Assembly (NCBI RefSeq): GCF_000956465.1
Contig: NZ_JYJA01000035.1
Span: 124,001-188,000 of the forward strand
Length of the DNA: 64,000 bases
Direction: 5' to 3'
DNA from: Microbacterium trichothecenolyticum
GTDB lineage: Bacteria > Actinomycetota > Actinomycetes > Actinomycetales > Microbacteriaceae
Position 1 is the first letter of the stretch. Every line of letters starts with the position of its first letter. The position numbers and the translations under genes were made by a program. This document shows, piece by piece, positions 42,765 through 53,034 of the stretch. The notes beneath the pieces are model-generated. The model was not told the origin of the DNA and made no database searches. It saw only the letters and a program-made list of their open reading frames with translations.

Positions 42765-44180
42765 TCATACCCGTGAGAGCTGGAAGAGGATCTCGTCGAC
42801 TTTCTCTTTCGCGTCTCCGAAGAGCATCTGGGTGTTGTCGCGGTAGAAGAGCGGATTCTGCACGCCCGCATATCCGGACGCCATGGAGCGTTTGAAGACG
42901 ATCACGTTGTCGGCCTCCCACACCCGGAGGACCGGCATTCCGGCGATCGGGCTGCCCGGGTCCTCCGCGGCGGCGGGGTTGACGGTGTCGTTGGCGCCGA
43001 TGACCAGCACGACGTCGACGCCCGACAGGTCGTCGTTGATCTCGTCCATCTCGAGCACGATGTCGTAGGGCACCTTCGCCTCGGCGAGGAGCACGTTCAT
43101 GTGACCGGGAAGGCGTCCCGCGACGGGGTGGATGCCGAAGCGCACGTCGGTGCCGCGCTCGCGCAGCTTCTGCACGAGGTCCGCGACGCCATGCTGCGCC
43201 TGCGCGACGGCCATGCCGTAGCCGGGCGTGACGACGACGGTCGAGGCGCCGGCGAGCATGTCGGCGGCGCTCTCGGCGCCGATCTCGCGATGCTCGCCGT
43301 ACTCCTCGTCGCTCGCGCGCGGCGCCTCGATGCCGAAGCCGCCGGCGATCACCGACAGGAACGACCGGTTCATCGCCTTGCACATGATGTAGCTCAGATA
43401 CGCACCCGACGAGCCGACCAGGGCGCCGGTGACGATGAGCAGGTCGTTGTTCAGCAGGAAGCCCGCCGCGGCCGCCGCCCAGCCCGAGTAGCTGTTCAGC
43501 ATCGACACCACGACGGGCATGTCACCGCCGCCGATCGAGGCGACCAGGTGCCAGCCGAGGGCCAACGCGAGCAGCGTCACCGCAATCAGCAGCCACAGCT
43601 CCGGGGTGATCACGTACCAGACCGTGAGCGCGAGGAACGCGACCAGCGCGCCGATGTTCAGAGCGTTCTTGCCGGGCAGCATGAGCGGCTTGGACGAGAT
43701 CCGTGCCGACAACTTGAGGAACGCGACGATCGACCCGGTGAACGTGACCCCGCCGATGAAGACCCCTATGAACACCTCGGCGTGGTGGATGTCCGCCAGC
43801 GCCCCGGTGAGCCCGGTGTCGTACAGCGCTCCGTTCCAGCCGACCAGCACCGCAGCCAGACCCACGAACGAGTGCAGCAGCGCGATGAGCTCCGGCATCC
43901 CGGTCATCTGGACGATCCGCGCCCGCCACAGCCCGATCGCGGCGCCGACTAGCACGGCGACGACGAGGAGAGTCAGCCCCAGCGCGCCCGACGGCTGCCC
44001 CCACGCGCCCGCCGCCACCAGGACCACCGTGGCCACCAGCGCGATCGCCATGCCGACGATGCCGAACCCGACACCGCGACGGCTGGACTCGTGCTTGCTG
44101 AGCCCCGCGAGGCTGAGGATGAACAGCAGCGCCGCGACGATGTAGGCGGCGCCCGCGACCTGACCGGCGACCGCGATCAT
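42765..44180 (-). CDS. pntB: NAD(P) transhydrogenase subunit beta
   Basis: 471 residues. Membrane domain II (nine or so helices, residues 1-270) plus the C-terminal NADP(H)-binding domain [63 protein letters not shown], and [13 protein letters not shown] [18 protein letters not shown]. With PntA it uses the proton gradient to make NADPH from NADH. Overlaps the pntA stop by four bases. Expression probably from the single promoter ahead of pntA. Confidence 0.96.
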   Translation of the reverse strand: MIAVAGQVAGAAYIVAALLFILSLAGLSKHESSRRGVGFGIVGMAIALVATVVLVAAGAWGQPSGALGLTLLVVAVLVGAAIGLWRARIVQMTGMPELIALLHSFVGLAAVLVGWNGALYDTGLTGALADIHHAEVFIGVFIGGVTFTGSIVAFLKLSARISSKPLMLPGKNALNIGALVAFLALTVWYVITPELWLLIAVTLLALALGWHLVASIGGGDMPVVVSMLNSYSGWAAAAAGFLLNNDLLIVTGALVGSSGAYLSYIMCKAMNRSFLSVIAGGFGIEAPRASDEEYGEHREIGAESAADMLAGASTVVVTPGYGMAVAQAQHGVADLVQKLRERGTDVRFGIHPVAGRLPGHMNVLLAEAKVPYDIVLEMDEINDDLSGVDVVLVIGANDTVNPAAAEDPGSPIAGMPVLRVWEADNVIVFKRSMASGYAGVQNPLFYRDNTQMLFGDAKEKVDEILFQLSRV

Positions 44181-45742
44181 CGGGTCTCACCCTTCTGGAA
44201 CATCGCGAGCATGCGCCGCGTCACGGCGAAACCGCCGAAGATGTTGATGGACGCGAGCAGCACGGCCACGGCCGCGAGGATCTGCACCGTCAGGTCGGGC
44301 ACCGTGATCTGCACCATCGCACCGACCACGATGATGCCCGAGATCGCGTTCGTCACGCTCATCAGCGGCGTGTGCAGCGCGTGCGCGACGTGCCCGATCA
44401 CGTAGAACCCGACAACGATCGCCAGCGTCAGCACCAGGAAGTGCTGCGGCAAGGGCGGTGGCGCGAACGCGCAGATCGCGAACAGCGCCGCGATGCCCCC
44501 GGCGATGAGGCCGGTGCGTGCGGCGGTCGACATCGGCCTCTTCGCGGCAGTGCCGGCCGCAGCGCCTGCGGGTGCAGCATCCGTCCCCTTCGTCGGCGCA
44601 GGTGCCGCCGACACCTGCACCGGCGGCGGGGGCCAGGTGACCGCACCGTCCTGCACCACGGTGACCGTGCGCTGCACGACGTCGTCGAAGTCGAGGGTGA
44701 GCTCGCCGTCCTTGCCAGGGGTGAGGAGCTTCAGCAGGTTGACGAGGTTCGTGGCGAACAGCTGCGACGCCTGCTGCGGCAGTCGCCCCGGCAGATCCGT
44801 GTAGCCGAGGATCGTGACGCCGTTGTCGGTCACGATCCTCTCGCCCGCGACCGAGCCCTCGACGTTGCCGCCCTGACCCGCGGCCATGTCGACGATGACG
44901 CTGCCCGGACGCATCGAGGCCACGTCCGCCGCCGTGATCAGGCGGGGGGCCAGGCGCCCAGGGATGAGCGCCGTCGTGATGATGATGTCGACGTCGGCCG
45001 CCTGCTCCGAGTAGATCTCGGCCGCGCGCCGGTCGTAGGCCTCGCTCGTCGCCTTCGCGTAGCCATCCGACGAGACCTGCTTCGCCTCCTCGGGGACGAC
45101 GACCTCGAGGTACTCGCCGCCGATCGATGCCACCTGGTCCGCGACCTCCGGCCGCGGGTCGGTGGCCCGCACGATCGCGCCGAGGCTCGACGCCGCGCCG
45201 ATCGCCGCAAGGCCCGCGACGCCTGCGCCGGCGACCAGCACCTTCGCCGGCGGCACCTTGCCGGCCGCCGTCACCTGGCCGGTGAAGAAGCGCCCGAACT
45301 CGTGCGCCGCCTCGACCACCGCGCGGTAGCCGGCGATGTTGGCCATCGAGCTCAGCACGTCCATCGACTGGGCGCGCGAGATGCGCGGCACCGCGTCCAG
45401 TGCGATCGCCGTGATCCCCCTCGTCGCGAGCGCCTCGACCACGTCGGGTCGAAGCGCCGGACTCAGCGTCGCGACGATCGTCGCGCCGTCGGCGAGCCGG
45501 TCGATCTCGGCCGGCGTCGGCGCGTTGACCTTGAGCACGATCGGAGACGCCCACGCCGTGGCGCCGTCGACGATGGTCGCGCCCGCCTGCGCGAAGGCCG
45601 CGTCCGAGAACGACGAGCCGGCACCTGCTCCGGCTTCGACGACGACGTCGTAGCCCAGCGCGATGAGTTTCGGGACGGTGGTCGGAGTCGCGGCCACCCG
45701 GGTCTCTCCGGGCGCCTCGGCGACGATACCAATGCGATTCAT
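44177..45742 (-). CDS. pntA: NAD(P) transhydrogenase subunit alpha (fused alpha1/alpha2)
   Basis: 521 residues. Domain I (1-380) binds NAD(H): [38 protein letters not shown], and the mobile-loop area [20 protein letters not shown]. The C-terminal 130 residues carry about four membrane helices that correspond to the separate alpha2 subunit in some bacteria. A hydrophilic Pro/Ala linker (residues 385-420) joins them. ATG 45742 is 66 bp downstream of a TTGTTGG-type operator-like site shared with the catabolic cluster, suggesting NADPH supply is co-regulated with it. Confidence 0.96.
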   Translation of the reverse strand: MNRIGIVAEAPGETRVAATPTTVPKLIALGYDVVVEAGAGAGSSFSDAAFAQAGATIVDGATAWASPIVLKVNAPTPAEIDRLADGATIVATLSPALRPDVVEALATRGITAIALDAVPRISRAQSMDVLSSMANIAGYRAVVEAAHEFGRFFTGQVTAAGKVPPAKVLVAGAGVAGLAAIGAASSLGAIVRATDPRPEVADQVASIGGEYLEVVVPEEAKQVSSDGYAKATSEAYDRRAAEIYSEQAADVDIIITTALIPGRLAPRLITAADVASMRPGSVIVDMAAGQGGNVEGSVAGERIVTDNGVTILGYTDLPGRLPQQASQLFATNLVNLLKLLTPGKDGELTLDFDDVVQRTVTVVQDGAVTWPPPPVQVSAAPAPTKGTDAAPAGAAAGTAAKRPMSTAARTGLIAGGIAALFAICAFAPPPLPQHFLVLTLAIVVGFYVIGHVAHALHTPLMSVTNAISGIIVVGAMVQITVPDLTVQILAAVAVLLASINIFGGFAVTRRMLAMFQKGETR

Positions 45743-46117
45743 GCGTTCCTTTGTATTCTTCAGGATGGGCGCCCATGCGTGACATTCGGAGCTTCGGCAA
45801 GCTTAGTCGGTTGACCAACAAATTTTGACTTAAGTACCGGATTCGTTCATCCCCGATCTAGCGCCGGCAGAGCAAGCATCGCGGGTTGCTCGGGGATCGA
45901 CGCCCCGACCGCAAGGCTCCGGTGGCCGAGTTCCCCCGTCTACGTGCGTCGCTGGGTGCGTCGGTGGTCATCAACCCTTCTGGCCGAGAGCGGTGACAGC
46001 GGCGGCGGCTGTACCAAATAGCAGTCGTCGCGCTCCGTCAGATGCCGGAAGCGCGCGCGTGGCGCATTTATGTGGGTCAATAGCGCGACGCGCGCCCGAT
46101 TGAGTTGTACGGGCCCC
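45743..46117. other. Intergenic region between panD and pntA
   Basis: Contains the AT-rich pntA promoter area with the operator-like motif at 45808-45821. The panD-proximal 250 bp shows nothing recognisable and no clear terminator hairpin. Confidence 0.5.
45808..45821 (-). promoter_or_regulatory. TTGTTGG-type operator-like site upstream of pntA
   Basis: Minus-strand TTGTTGGTCAACCG differs at 3 of 14 positions from the palindrome TTGTTGGCCAACAA inferred from the sites at 54879 and 62802. Located 66 bp before the pntA start in an AT-rich patch. Confidence 0.55.
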
Positions 46118-46513
46118 TCATCGAGTGCTTTCCGCAGTTCGAAGGATGGACACGGCCTCGTCGACACTCACGATCGCGTTGTCCCGGCTGACGTGAACAA
46201 CAATCGGCTCGTAGTCGCCCAGCTCCTCGCGGTCATAATCGCCGTAGGACACGACGATGATGGTGTCGCCCAGATGCACCAGCCGTGCCGCGGCCCCATT
46301 GACCTGTATGGCGCCGGTTCCAGGGGCGCCTGCCAGCGCGTAGGTGACGAACCTCGCACCATTGTCGATGTCCAGCACGTGCACCTGCTCATGGGCGCAA
46401 ATGTCGGCCGCCTTCAGAAGCTCCGGATCGATCGTGATGGATCCGACGTAGTTCAAATCGCTGCCCGTGACGGTTGCGCGGTGGATCTTCGATTTCAGCA
46501 TTGTGCGGCGCAT
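46118..46513 (-). CDS. panD: Aspartate 1-decarboxylase (pyruvoyl-dependent)
   Basis: Makes beta-alanine for pantothenate and CoA. 131 residues. The self-cleavage site YVGS places the Gly24-Ser25 bond exactly as in the family, with the new Ser25 forming the pyruvoyl group; catalytic Lys9 (KSKIHRA) and Tyr58-like YALAG are present. NGAAARLVHLGDTIIVVSYG is the conserved C-terminal strand pair. Start codon overlaps the ppsA stop in TGATG, so it is translationally coupled to PEP synthase, not to panB/panC, which are absent here. Confidence 0.96.
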   Translation of the reverse strand: MRRTMLKSKIHRATVTGSDLNYVGSITIDPELLKAADICAHEQVHVLDIDNGARFVTYALAGAPGTGAIQVNGAAARLVHLGDTIIVVSYGDYDREELGDYEPIVVHVSRDNAIVSVDEAVSILRTAESTR

Positions 46514-48969
46514 CAGCGGGCCTTCCCCACCCGAGGATCGGCCTCACCCTCATCGCGAACGAATCCGCGGTCGGGTGTAACACTTCCGACCGGGGCCGGC
46601 GACCCATCACTCGCGATGCGCAGCCAGGTTTCGACGACGGTGTCGGGGTTGAGCGACATTGATTCGATACCCTCGTCGACAAGCCATTGCGCGAGGTCGG
46701 GGTAGTCGCTGGGGCCCTGCCCGCAGATGCCGACATACTTGCCAGCGCGGCGGCACGCCGCGATCGCCATCGACAGCATGCGCAACACCGCGGGATCGCG
46801 CTCGTCGAATGCGGCAGCCACCAGGCCCGAATCGCGGTCGAGCCCAAGGGTGAGCTGAGTCATATCGTTGGAGCCGATCGAGAAGCCGTCGAAGTACTGC
46901 AGGAATTCATCGGCGAGCATCGCATTGGATGGCAGCTCGCACATCATGATGATCTTCAGGCCATCGTCACCGCGACGGAGTCCGTTTTCCTCGAGCAATT
47001 CGATGACTCGCTGCGCCTCGCCCAGGGTTCTGACGAACGGGACCATGATCTGAACGTTGGTCAGCCCCATTTCGCGCACCAGTCGGAGCGCTTCGCATTC
47101 CATGTCGAAGCATGCTCGGAATTCCTCCGAGATATACCGCGATGCACCCCGGTAGCCGAGCATCGGGTTCTCCTCGTGCGGCTCGTACTCCTCGCCACCG
47201 ATGAGATTGGCATACTCGTTGGATTTGAAGTCCGACAGCCGCACAATGACCGGCTCCGGCGCGAACGCCGCGGCGATCATGGAAACTCCTTCCGCAACCC
47301 TCTTCACAAAGTAATCCCGCGGGGATTCGTAAGCAGCGATGCGCTCGGCGATCTCGTTCTGCAGCGGGCCCATCCGGCCGTCGTGATCCAGCAGAGCGCG
47401 GGGATGGATGCCGATCTGGCGATTGATGACGAACTCCAAGCGCGCCAGCCCCACGCCACTGTTAGGGAGCTTGGAGAAGGCGAAAGCCTGGTCTGGGGTT
47501 CCGACGTTGAGCATGATTTTGGCGGGAATGGGTGGCATCCGATCCGTATGAGTGACTACCTCGTCGAAAGCGAGGATCCCGTCGTACACAAGGCCGTTGT
47601 CCCCCTCGGCGCAGGAGACCGTGACCTCCTGCCCGTCGCGGAGGAGAACGCTCGCGTTCCTCGTGCCGACGACAGCTGGGATACCGAGCTCGCGGGCGAT
47701 GATCGCCGCATGGCAGGTTCGTCCACCCCGATTTGTGACGATCGCGGACGCAAGCTTCATGATTGGTTCCCAATCGGGATCAGTCATGTCAGCGACCAGT
47801 ACGTCTCCCGACTGAAACGCCTCCATCTGGGAGAGCGAGGTCAGCACTCTCACCGGACCCGCGCCGATCTTCTGGCCGATGGCGCGACCGACCGTGATGG
47901 CCGTGCCAGGTTCCTTGAGCACGAATCGGCGAGTGACGTTGCCCTCGGCGCGCGACACGACGGTCTCCGGGCGCGCCTGCAGGATATACAGCTGTCCATC
48001 CATGCCGTCCTTGCCCCACTCGATATCCATCGGCCGACCGTAGTGGTCCTCGATGACCAACGCCTGTCGGCCGAGCTCCTCGACCTCCGCATCGGTGATG
48101 CTGAACTGGATCCGCTCCGCGAGCGGCACGTCCGTGAACACCGTGCTGGCGCCGGTGTGGGTGCTCTCGGCGTAGACCATCTTGACGGCCTTCTCCCCCA
48201 CCGATCGTTTGAGAATCGCGGGCCGTCCAGTGCGAAGTCCAGGCTTATACGCGTAGAACTCATCCGGGTTGACCGCGCCCTGCACTACCGCCTCGCCGAG
48301 CCCGTAGGAGCTGGTGATGAACACCGCCCGGTCAAATCCGGACTCCGTATCGACTGTAAACAGAACCCCCGAGGCCCCAACGTCCGACCGCACCATCCGC
48401 TGCACCCCCGCCGAGAGAGCGATGTCGTAGTGATCAAAACCGTGATGTACCCGGTAGGCAATCGCGCGGTCGTTGTAGAGCGAAGCGAATACGCTGCGGA
48501 TCGCGGCGAGTATGTTCTCGATGCCGCTGATATTCAGGAACGTTTCCTGCTGACCCGCAAAAGAAGCGTCGGGCAAGTCCTCCGCCGTGGCACTAGACCT
48601 CACGGCCCACGACACCGTCTCCGGTTGAGGATCCCGCGCCATGAGCGACATATATGCGGCACGGATGTCGGACTCGAGCTGCGCCGGAAACGGCTGCTGC
48701 TCGATCCACTCGCGAACGTTGGCACCTACCCGTGCCAACTCCGTGACGTCGGTCACATCCAGAGCCTCCAGCGTGGCGCGGATACGGGCATCGAGCCCTT
48801 CGGTGGTGAGGAAGTTCCGATACGCGTCTGCCGTGGTCGCAAAGCCACCCGGAACGCGCACGCCGGCATCCGAGAGATTGGAGACCATCTCGCCAAGTGA
48901 CGCGTTCTTGCCGCCGACCTTCGCGATGTCGGCCATGCCGACCTCTTGGAACCAAAGAACATTCGTCAT
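46513..48969 (-). CDS. ppsA: Phosphoenolpyruvate synthase
   Basis: 818 residues, ATP + pyruvate + water to PEP + AMP + Pi. N-terminal ATP-grasp domain: [35 protein letters not shown]. Swivelling domain with phospho-His in [21 protein letters not shown]-terminal TIM barrel: [58 protein letters not shown] with the terminal active-site Cys in [11 protein letters not shown]. Downstream of its regulator ppsR by 50 bp and coupled to panD. Needed for gluconeogenesis from pyruvate-forming substrates. Confidence 0.97.
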   Translation of the reverse strand: MTNVLWFQEVGMADIAKVGGKNASLGEMVSNLSDAGVRVPGGFATTADAYRNFLTTEGLDARIRATLEALDVTDVTELARVGANVREWIEQQPFPAQLESDIRAAYMSLMARDPQPETVSWAVRSSATAEDLPDASFAGQQETFLNISGIENILAAIRSVFASLYNDRAIAYRVHHGFDHYDIALSAGVQRMVRSDVGASGVLFTVDTESGFDRAVFITSSYGLGEAVVQGAVNPDEFYAYKPGLRTGRPAILKRSVGEKAVKMVYAESTHTGASTVFTDVPLAERIQFSITDAEVEELGRQALVIEDHYGRPMDIEWGKDGMDGQLYILQARPETVVSRAEGNVTRRFVLKEPGTAITVGRAIGQKIGAGPVRVLTSLSQMEAFQSGDVLVADMTDPDWEPIMKLASAIVTNRGGRTCHAAIIARELGIPAVVGTRNASVLLRDGQEVTVSCAEGDNGLVYDGILAFDEVVTHTDRMPPIPAKIMLNVGTPDQAFAFSKLPNSGVGLARLEFVINRQIGIHPRALLDHDGRMGPLQNEIAERIAAYESPRDYFVKRVAEGVSMIAAAFAPEPVIVRLSDFKSNEYANLIGGEEYEPHEENPMLGYRGASRYISEEFRACFDMECEALRLVREMGLTNVQIMVPFVRTLGEAQRVIELLEENGLRRGDDGLKIIMMCELPSNAMLADEFLQYFDGFSIGSNDMTQLTLGLDRDSGLVAAAFDERDPAVLRMLSMAIAACRRAGKYVGICGQGPSDYPDLAQWLVDEGIESMSLNPDTVVETWLRIASDGSPAPVGSVTPDRGFVRDEGEADPRVGKAR

Positions 48970-49019
48970 GAGCTATTCCGATCTGTGAGCGGTGTGCAAG
49001 AGAGGTGACCGTGGAAAGA

Positions 49020-49889
49020 TCACGTTCGAAGTCGCATCGACTGCATGATGACCGCGGACATCTCCTCGACAGATTTCGTTGAGGAGTTCAGGAACGGCAC
49101 CCGGTTTCGCCGATAGAGGTCCTCGGAACGGCGAAGCTCCAGGGTGCACTGAGCCAGTGATGAGTAGGTGGAGTTGGGGCGTCGCTCGTGCCGCACCTGA
49201 CTCAGTCGCAGCGGCGTCGTCGTCAAACCGAAGCACCTGGCTGCGTGGCTCGCGACTACCTGGGGAAGTCCATCGCCGGGGAAATCGTCATCTGTCAGCG
49301 GGTAGTTCGCGACCAGCAGCCCGTACTGAAGCGCCAGGTACATCGTCGCCGGCGTCTTCCCGCAACGTGACGGCGCGATGATGATTACATCGGCGCTGTC
49401 CAATGAACGCACGCTTTGACCGTCGTCGTGCTCGATCGCGTACTCCACTGCGCGCATGCGGGCGAAGTACCGCTCGATGTCGCCCACTCCGTGATACTGG
49501 CCCAGCTGTTCGGAAGCCGTGGTGCCGAGGGCGACCTCCAGCTCGCGGAGGTGACCGCGCAGTAGGTCGACGACGAATGCGCCGGACACCTCCAGCTCGC
49601 GCAGAATCTCGGATGACTTCACAGTCGCGAAGACGATAGGGGCATGACGGCTGCGCGATGCTGCCCGCATGTCGCCAACCAATTCTCGAGCTGCCCGAGT
49701 GGTGTCGATGAACGGGATTGTGTGACGCTCGAAGGTCCACCCCGGGAAGTTCGCCAGCAATGCGCTGCCCAGCGTCTCAGCAGTGATGCCCGTGCTGTCG
49801 GATACGAAATACGCCAACCGCGCTGCACCCGTCGTATGACGGGCTTCGCGCCCTTGCTCGGGCGCGGTCCTCGAATTGGAGGTTTCCAT
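49020..49889 (-). CDS. ppsR: PEP synthase regulatory protein (bifunctional kinase/pyrophosphorylase, DUF299)
   Basis: 289 residues. Switches PEP synthase on and off by ADP-dependent threonine phosphorylation and Pi-dependent dephosphorylation. VSDSTGITAETLGSALLANF starts the domain and IIAPSRCGKTPATMYLAL is the P-loop typical of the family; NSTYSSLAQCTLELRRSEDL and FLNSSTKSVEEMSAVIM near the end are family blocks. ATG 49889 leaves a 20-residue N-terminal tail. Lies immediately upstream of its presumed target. Confidence 0.95.
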   Translation of the reverse strand: METSNSRTAPEQGREARHTTGAARLAYFVSDSTGITAETLGSALLANFPGWTFERHTIPFIDTTRAARELVGDMRAASRSRHAPIVFATVKSSEILRELEVSGAFVVDLLRGHLRELEVALGTTASEQLGQYHGVGDIERYFARMRAVEYAIEHDDGQSVRSLDSADVIIIAPSRCGKTPATMYLALQYGLLVANYPLTDDDFPGDGLPQVVASHAARCFGLTTTPLRLSQVRHERRPNSTYSSLAQCTLELRRSEDLYRRNRVPFLNSSTKSVEEMSAVIMQSMRLRT

Positions 49890-50146
49890 GAGCCGCTACT
49901 TCCGTCCGCTGTCAGACCCGAATTGAACGATTCCCTATCGGGGCCGGTTCTTATGAGAAGACGTCCGGCCAAAACTGGCCGTTCTTGACATTGGGTCAAG
50001 TCTCAGAACCGCTTCTCGGGATGGTGGTGCTCAGGAGTCGCCCAGCGAAGCTCCCCGGCGGAGCCTCAGCCGCGACACCGTGTTGGGCGATCGAGAGGCC
50101 GTGAGCCCGAGCACTTGTGCGCTGCGGGGGCCAGGGTGCGAAGGCT

Positions 50147-50467
50147 TCACGAGGTTCGCTGTCCTGTCGTGAGACGAGATGATGCATCCTCAAGCAGACT
50201 CGTTGCGCTAAGGCGCCACGCCAAGTCGTGGAAGCGGCTACTTTCGTCGAGTAGCCGTTGAGCGGCTTCCGCAAGCTCGCGAGCTTCTGCGGTGCATCGG
50301 ATTCCTCTTCCGTCTGGCTGGAACAGGGTGATCCCGAGTCTTCCTTGAAGCGCCGTCATCTGACGGGAGACCGCGGCAGCGCTGTATCCGCAGCGACGGG
50401 ATGCCGCGATGATGGAACCCTCTCGGACCACCGCAACGAATGTCCGGAGGATCTCAAGCCTGAACAT
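50147..50467 (-). CDS. Truncated LysR-type regulator (HTH domain only)
   Basis: 106 residues: RLEILRTFVAVVREGSIIAA, SRRCGYSAAAVSRQMTALQG, LGITLFQPDGRGIRCTAEA. This is a complete LysR winged HTH with linker helix. It then ends in an unrelated 15-residue tail where a roughly 200-residue effector domain should follow. AGGAGG is 6 bases before ATG 50467. It may be a deletion remnant, or a stand-alone DNA-binding form that could compete with full-length relatives. Same strand as the etf/cytochrome/MBL operon, 52 bp after the MBL stop. Confidence 0.7.
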   Translation of the reverse strand: MFRLEILRTFVAVVREGSIIAASRRCGYSAAAVSRQMTALQGRLGITLFQPDGRGIRCTAEARELAEAAQRLLDESSRFHDLAWRLSATSLLEDASSRLTTGQRTS

Positions 50468-50519
50468 CATCTGCCTCCTAATTTGACCATTGGGCTGAAG
50501 TTGATCGCGTCGGTGGATG

Positions 50520-51404
50520 TCAACGCCCGGGGCCTTCGCGGCGTGCGAAGCCTTCATCGAAACGATGCACGGCCGACGAGGCGGAGGTCCCGCGCTCAGG
50601 CTCTGAAGTCTCCGCTGCGAGAAAGGCGAGCTGGGTCGCAGCGCTGGCCTCCGCGGCCCACTTCGTCTCTTCATCGACATGCGCGTACACGCGGGAAGCG
50701 ACGTTAGAGGCGGTCACAAGGTCTCCCGCATCGCGCAGTTCCTTCGCGACACGCTCCACATCCCGCAGCCTGCCGAGGCGGTGGTTGAGGTACAGCTCCG
50801 ACACCGCCCTGAGGTTGTCGAGCCGAGGGCCGTGCCCTGGTATCACGACGGCGTCACCGTAGTCGGCCAACCGATGCAGAGACGAGAGGTAGTCACGCAA
50901 CGCCGAAGCACCTTCGGAGATGACCGGGGTGCCACGACCAAGAATCGTGTCTCCCGTGATCATCGATCCGGTTTTCCGAGGTACATCAATCGGACGGTCG
51001 TCGGGAAGGTAGAAGCACAACGAGTCAGCCGTGTGCCCGGCGGTCTCGATCACGTTCAGGCGCACCCCCCCTGCGACGATCTCCTCGCCATCGACCAGCG
51101 GCCCCGCTCGCAGGCATAGGCGCTCGTCGGCGGCTCGAATCGGCGCCGACGACATCGCCGCCAGGCGGTGCGCCGATTGGGTGTGATCACCATGGTGATG
51201 GGTGAGCAGAATGAGCTCCACACGCCCAAGTCGGGTCAGCCGTTCGAGATGAAGAACATCCAACGGTCCCGGATCGATGACGAGCACACCGTGGTGGTCG
51301 GGATTGCGCACGACCAGCGTGTTGGTGCCTTCGAGCGTCATCGGGCCCGGATTGCGCGCCAAAACTCGGTTGACCTGCATCGTCCACGGATCGGCGTCAG
51401 CCAC
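50520..51404 (-). CDS. MBL-fold metallo-hydrolase
   Basis: 294 residues. LTHHHGDHTQSAH is the HxHxDH metal motif; further ligands lie in ETAGHTADSLCF, TGDTILGRGTPVI and VIPGHGPRLDN. NPGPMTLEGTNTLVV at the start and the C-terminal winged-helix region (LRDVERVAKELRDAGD) match the LACTB2/endoribonuclease-like actinobacterial group, though thioesterase activity is also possible in a CoA-catabolism cluster. GTG 51404 overlaps the cytochrome gene stop by 8 bases, so it is co-translated with it. Confidence 0.88.
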   Translation of the reverse strand: MADADPWTMQVNRVLARNPGPMTLEGTNTLVVRNPDHHGVLVIDPGPLDVLHLERLTRLGRVELILLTHHHGDHTQSAHRLAAMSSAPIRAADERLCLRAGPLVDGEEIVAGGVRLNVIETAGHTADSLCFYLPDDRPIDVPRKTGSMITGDTILGRGTPVISEGASALRDYLSSLHRLADYGDAVVIPGHGPRLDNLRAVSELYLNHRLGRLRDVERVAKELRDAGDLVTASNVASRVYAHVDEETKWAAEASAATQLAFLAAETSEPERGTSASSAVHRFDEGFARREGPGR

Positions 51405-53031
51405 GGGACACCGAGCCGAAAATGCGGGCGATCGGCGCAAGAACAAGCGGTCGTGCTGCAACCCACGCCGCGATCATGATCATCACCGACACGAAGAAGA
51501 TCCAGAATCCGACCCAGTTGTCGGCATATGCTGTCGGGTCCTCGGATCCCTGTCCTGCATACATGTGGTTAAGGTTGCGCAAGGCGCCCGTGGCAAACAC
51601 GAGTGTGACATGGAAGACGATGAAGCTGACGAAGTAGATCATCACCGGGAAATGCAGCGCCCGCGCCCACTCGACACGGTAGGTGTCGTTCAGTCGCCGC
51701 GCGTTCCTCGGCCACACTCCGCTCATCCGCACCCCCGTCGCCGCTGCCAGTGGGGCTGCAACGAACACGGTGACGAAGTACGCGAGCTGCTGCAGGCTGT
51801 TGTAGTTGACCCATCCGTTCTCGGTAGGCCAATCCAACGAGACATATTGCAAGGCTGCGCTGAGAGCATTCGGGAACACCTCCCAAGACGTCGGCACGAT
51901 CCGCATCCACTGCCCAGTGATGAAGAGCAGAACCACAAAGATGGCGCCGTTAACGAGCCACAGAATGTCGAGCGACTGGTGGAACCAGAGGTTGATGCTG
52001 ATCCGGCGCGATCTGTTCCATCGCGGTGACCACATCGCCGGGGGCTTCGTCTGACGGCGCACCTGCAAGCCGCTCCTGATAATCAGCACGATGAGGAAAG
52101 CATTGAAGAAGTGCTGCCATCCCAGCCACGCCGGGAACCCGACCGGCGCGCCCGTGGGAAGGTGATACTCGCCGGGGTATGCGGCGAGGAACTCCGCGCC
52201 CCATGACGTGGACAGGATCCAACGCACCAGGAGGACCGCCATACCTCCGGCGAAAAGCAACCCGCCTGCGCCCACAATCGAGATACCGACCCACTGAAAA
52301 GCCGTGTACGGACCGATTCGTTTCGCCTCGTACGATGGTGTTTGAGTTTCGGTCGACCCACCTGCAGTACGGATGCCCGCCCGAGCCCGTGCTGCGGCTC
52401 CCGGCCACACTGTCTGCATGTAAGGAAGCGGCTGGTCGGCGGGCACGCCCGTCGCCGTCCGCGTTGCCACCGCCGGGCTCGCCGCCGACGTCTGGGCGCA
52501 CGGACGTCGGGACGGGACCGCGCACGCCAGGAAGGTGGGCAGCTCGGGTGACGAGGGTACGAGTGGTAGGGGCGGCCATGCGTCACCACCGGCGACCCGC
52601 GGAAGCCCGCGACGCAGGTGATGAGCGCCGGCCACTGGTTCACGTGCGCCCGGGGCCTCCTCTGTAGGCCCGGCGGTCGCTGGCTGCGCGGGCAACCGGT
52701 GATCGATGCCGCCGTCGAGCGGCGCCGCCGACAGCGGTGGCCAGGGGTCGCCCCCAGCCATGCGCGGCAGGCCGCGCCTAACGGCTTCTGGCGGGACAGG
52801 CGCCGGCTGAGAAGAAGCCGCTGCGGTCGCAGACGGGACAACCGAAACCCGAGTTGGGGATTCCGCACCCGTGGAACCCGATCCCGTCAAAGGAGCGGAA
52901 CTCGGATGTTCGAACGTCGTGCGTTTTCCGGCGGCCGACGCGACCATGGGAACCGCGTCCACTGGCGGCCACGGCTCGCCGCCGCTCACGCGCGGCAGAC
53001 CCCGGCGCACGGACGACACCGACGAACTCAT
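51397..53031 (-). CDS. b-type cytochrome membrane protein with triple RRGLPR-motif N-terminus
   Basis: 544 residues. The C-terminal half (about 235-540) is a cytochrome b561 / formate-dehydrogenase-gamma-like domain. It has four main helices with haem-ligand candidates His in LGWQHFFNAFLIV, WFHQSLDILW, and ARALHFPVMIYFVSFIVFHV. The N-terminal 230 residues are low-complexity and carry three copies of RRGLPRxxGGxxWPP at residues 8-23, 84-99 and 139-154. Starts 3 bp after etfA. It probably passes electrons between ETF-linked or ferredoxin-linked donors and the quinone pool. Confidence 0.85.
   Translation of the reverse strand: MSSSVSSVRRGLPRVSGGEPWPPVDAVPMVASAAGKRTTFEHPSSAPLTGSGSTGAESPTRVSVVPSATAAASSQPAPVPPEAVRRGLPRMAGGDPWPPLSAAPLDGGIDHRLPAQPATAGPTEEAPGAREPVAGAHHLRRGLPRVAGGDAWPPLPLVPSSPELPTFLACAVPSRRPCAQTSAASPAVATRTATGVPADQPLPYMQTVWPGAAARARAGIRTAGGSTETQTPSYEAKRIGPYTAFQWVGISIVGAGGLLFAGGMAVLLVRWILSTSWGAEFLAAYPGEYHLPTGAPVGFPAWLGWQHFFNAFLIVLIIRSGLQVRRQTKPPAMWSPRWNRSRRISINLWFHQSLDILWLVNGAIFVVLLFITGQWMRIVPTSWEVFPNALSAALQYVSLDWPTENGWVNYNSLQQLAYFVTVFVAAPLAAATGVRMSGVWPRNARRLNDTYRVEWARALHFPVMIYFVSFIVFHVTLVFATGALRNLNHMYAGQGSEDPTAYADNWVGFWIFFVSVMIMIAAWVAARPLVLAPIARIFGSVSRG
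52570..52617 (-). repeat. RRGLPR motif repeat 3
   Basis: Codes LRRGLPRVAGGDAWPP (residues 139-154 of the cytochrome protein). Confidence 0.85.
52735..52782 (-). repeat. RRGLPR motif repeat 2
   Basis: Codes VRRGLPRMAGGDPWPP (residues 84-99). Confidence 0.85.
52963..53010 (-). repeat. RRGLPR motif repeat 1
   Basis: Codes VRRGLPRVSGGEPWPP (residues 8-23). The three copies are separated by 60 and 39 residues of Ala/Pro/Ser-rich sequence. Confidence 0.85.
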
Positions 53032-53034
53032 CAG

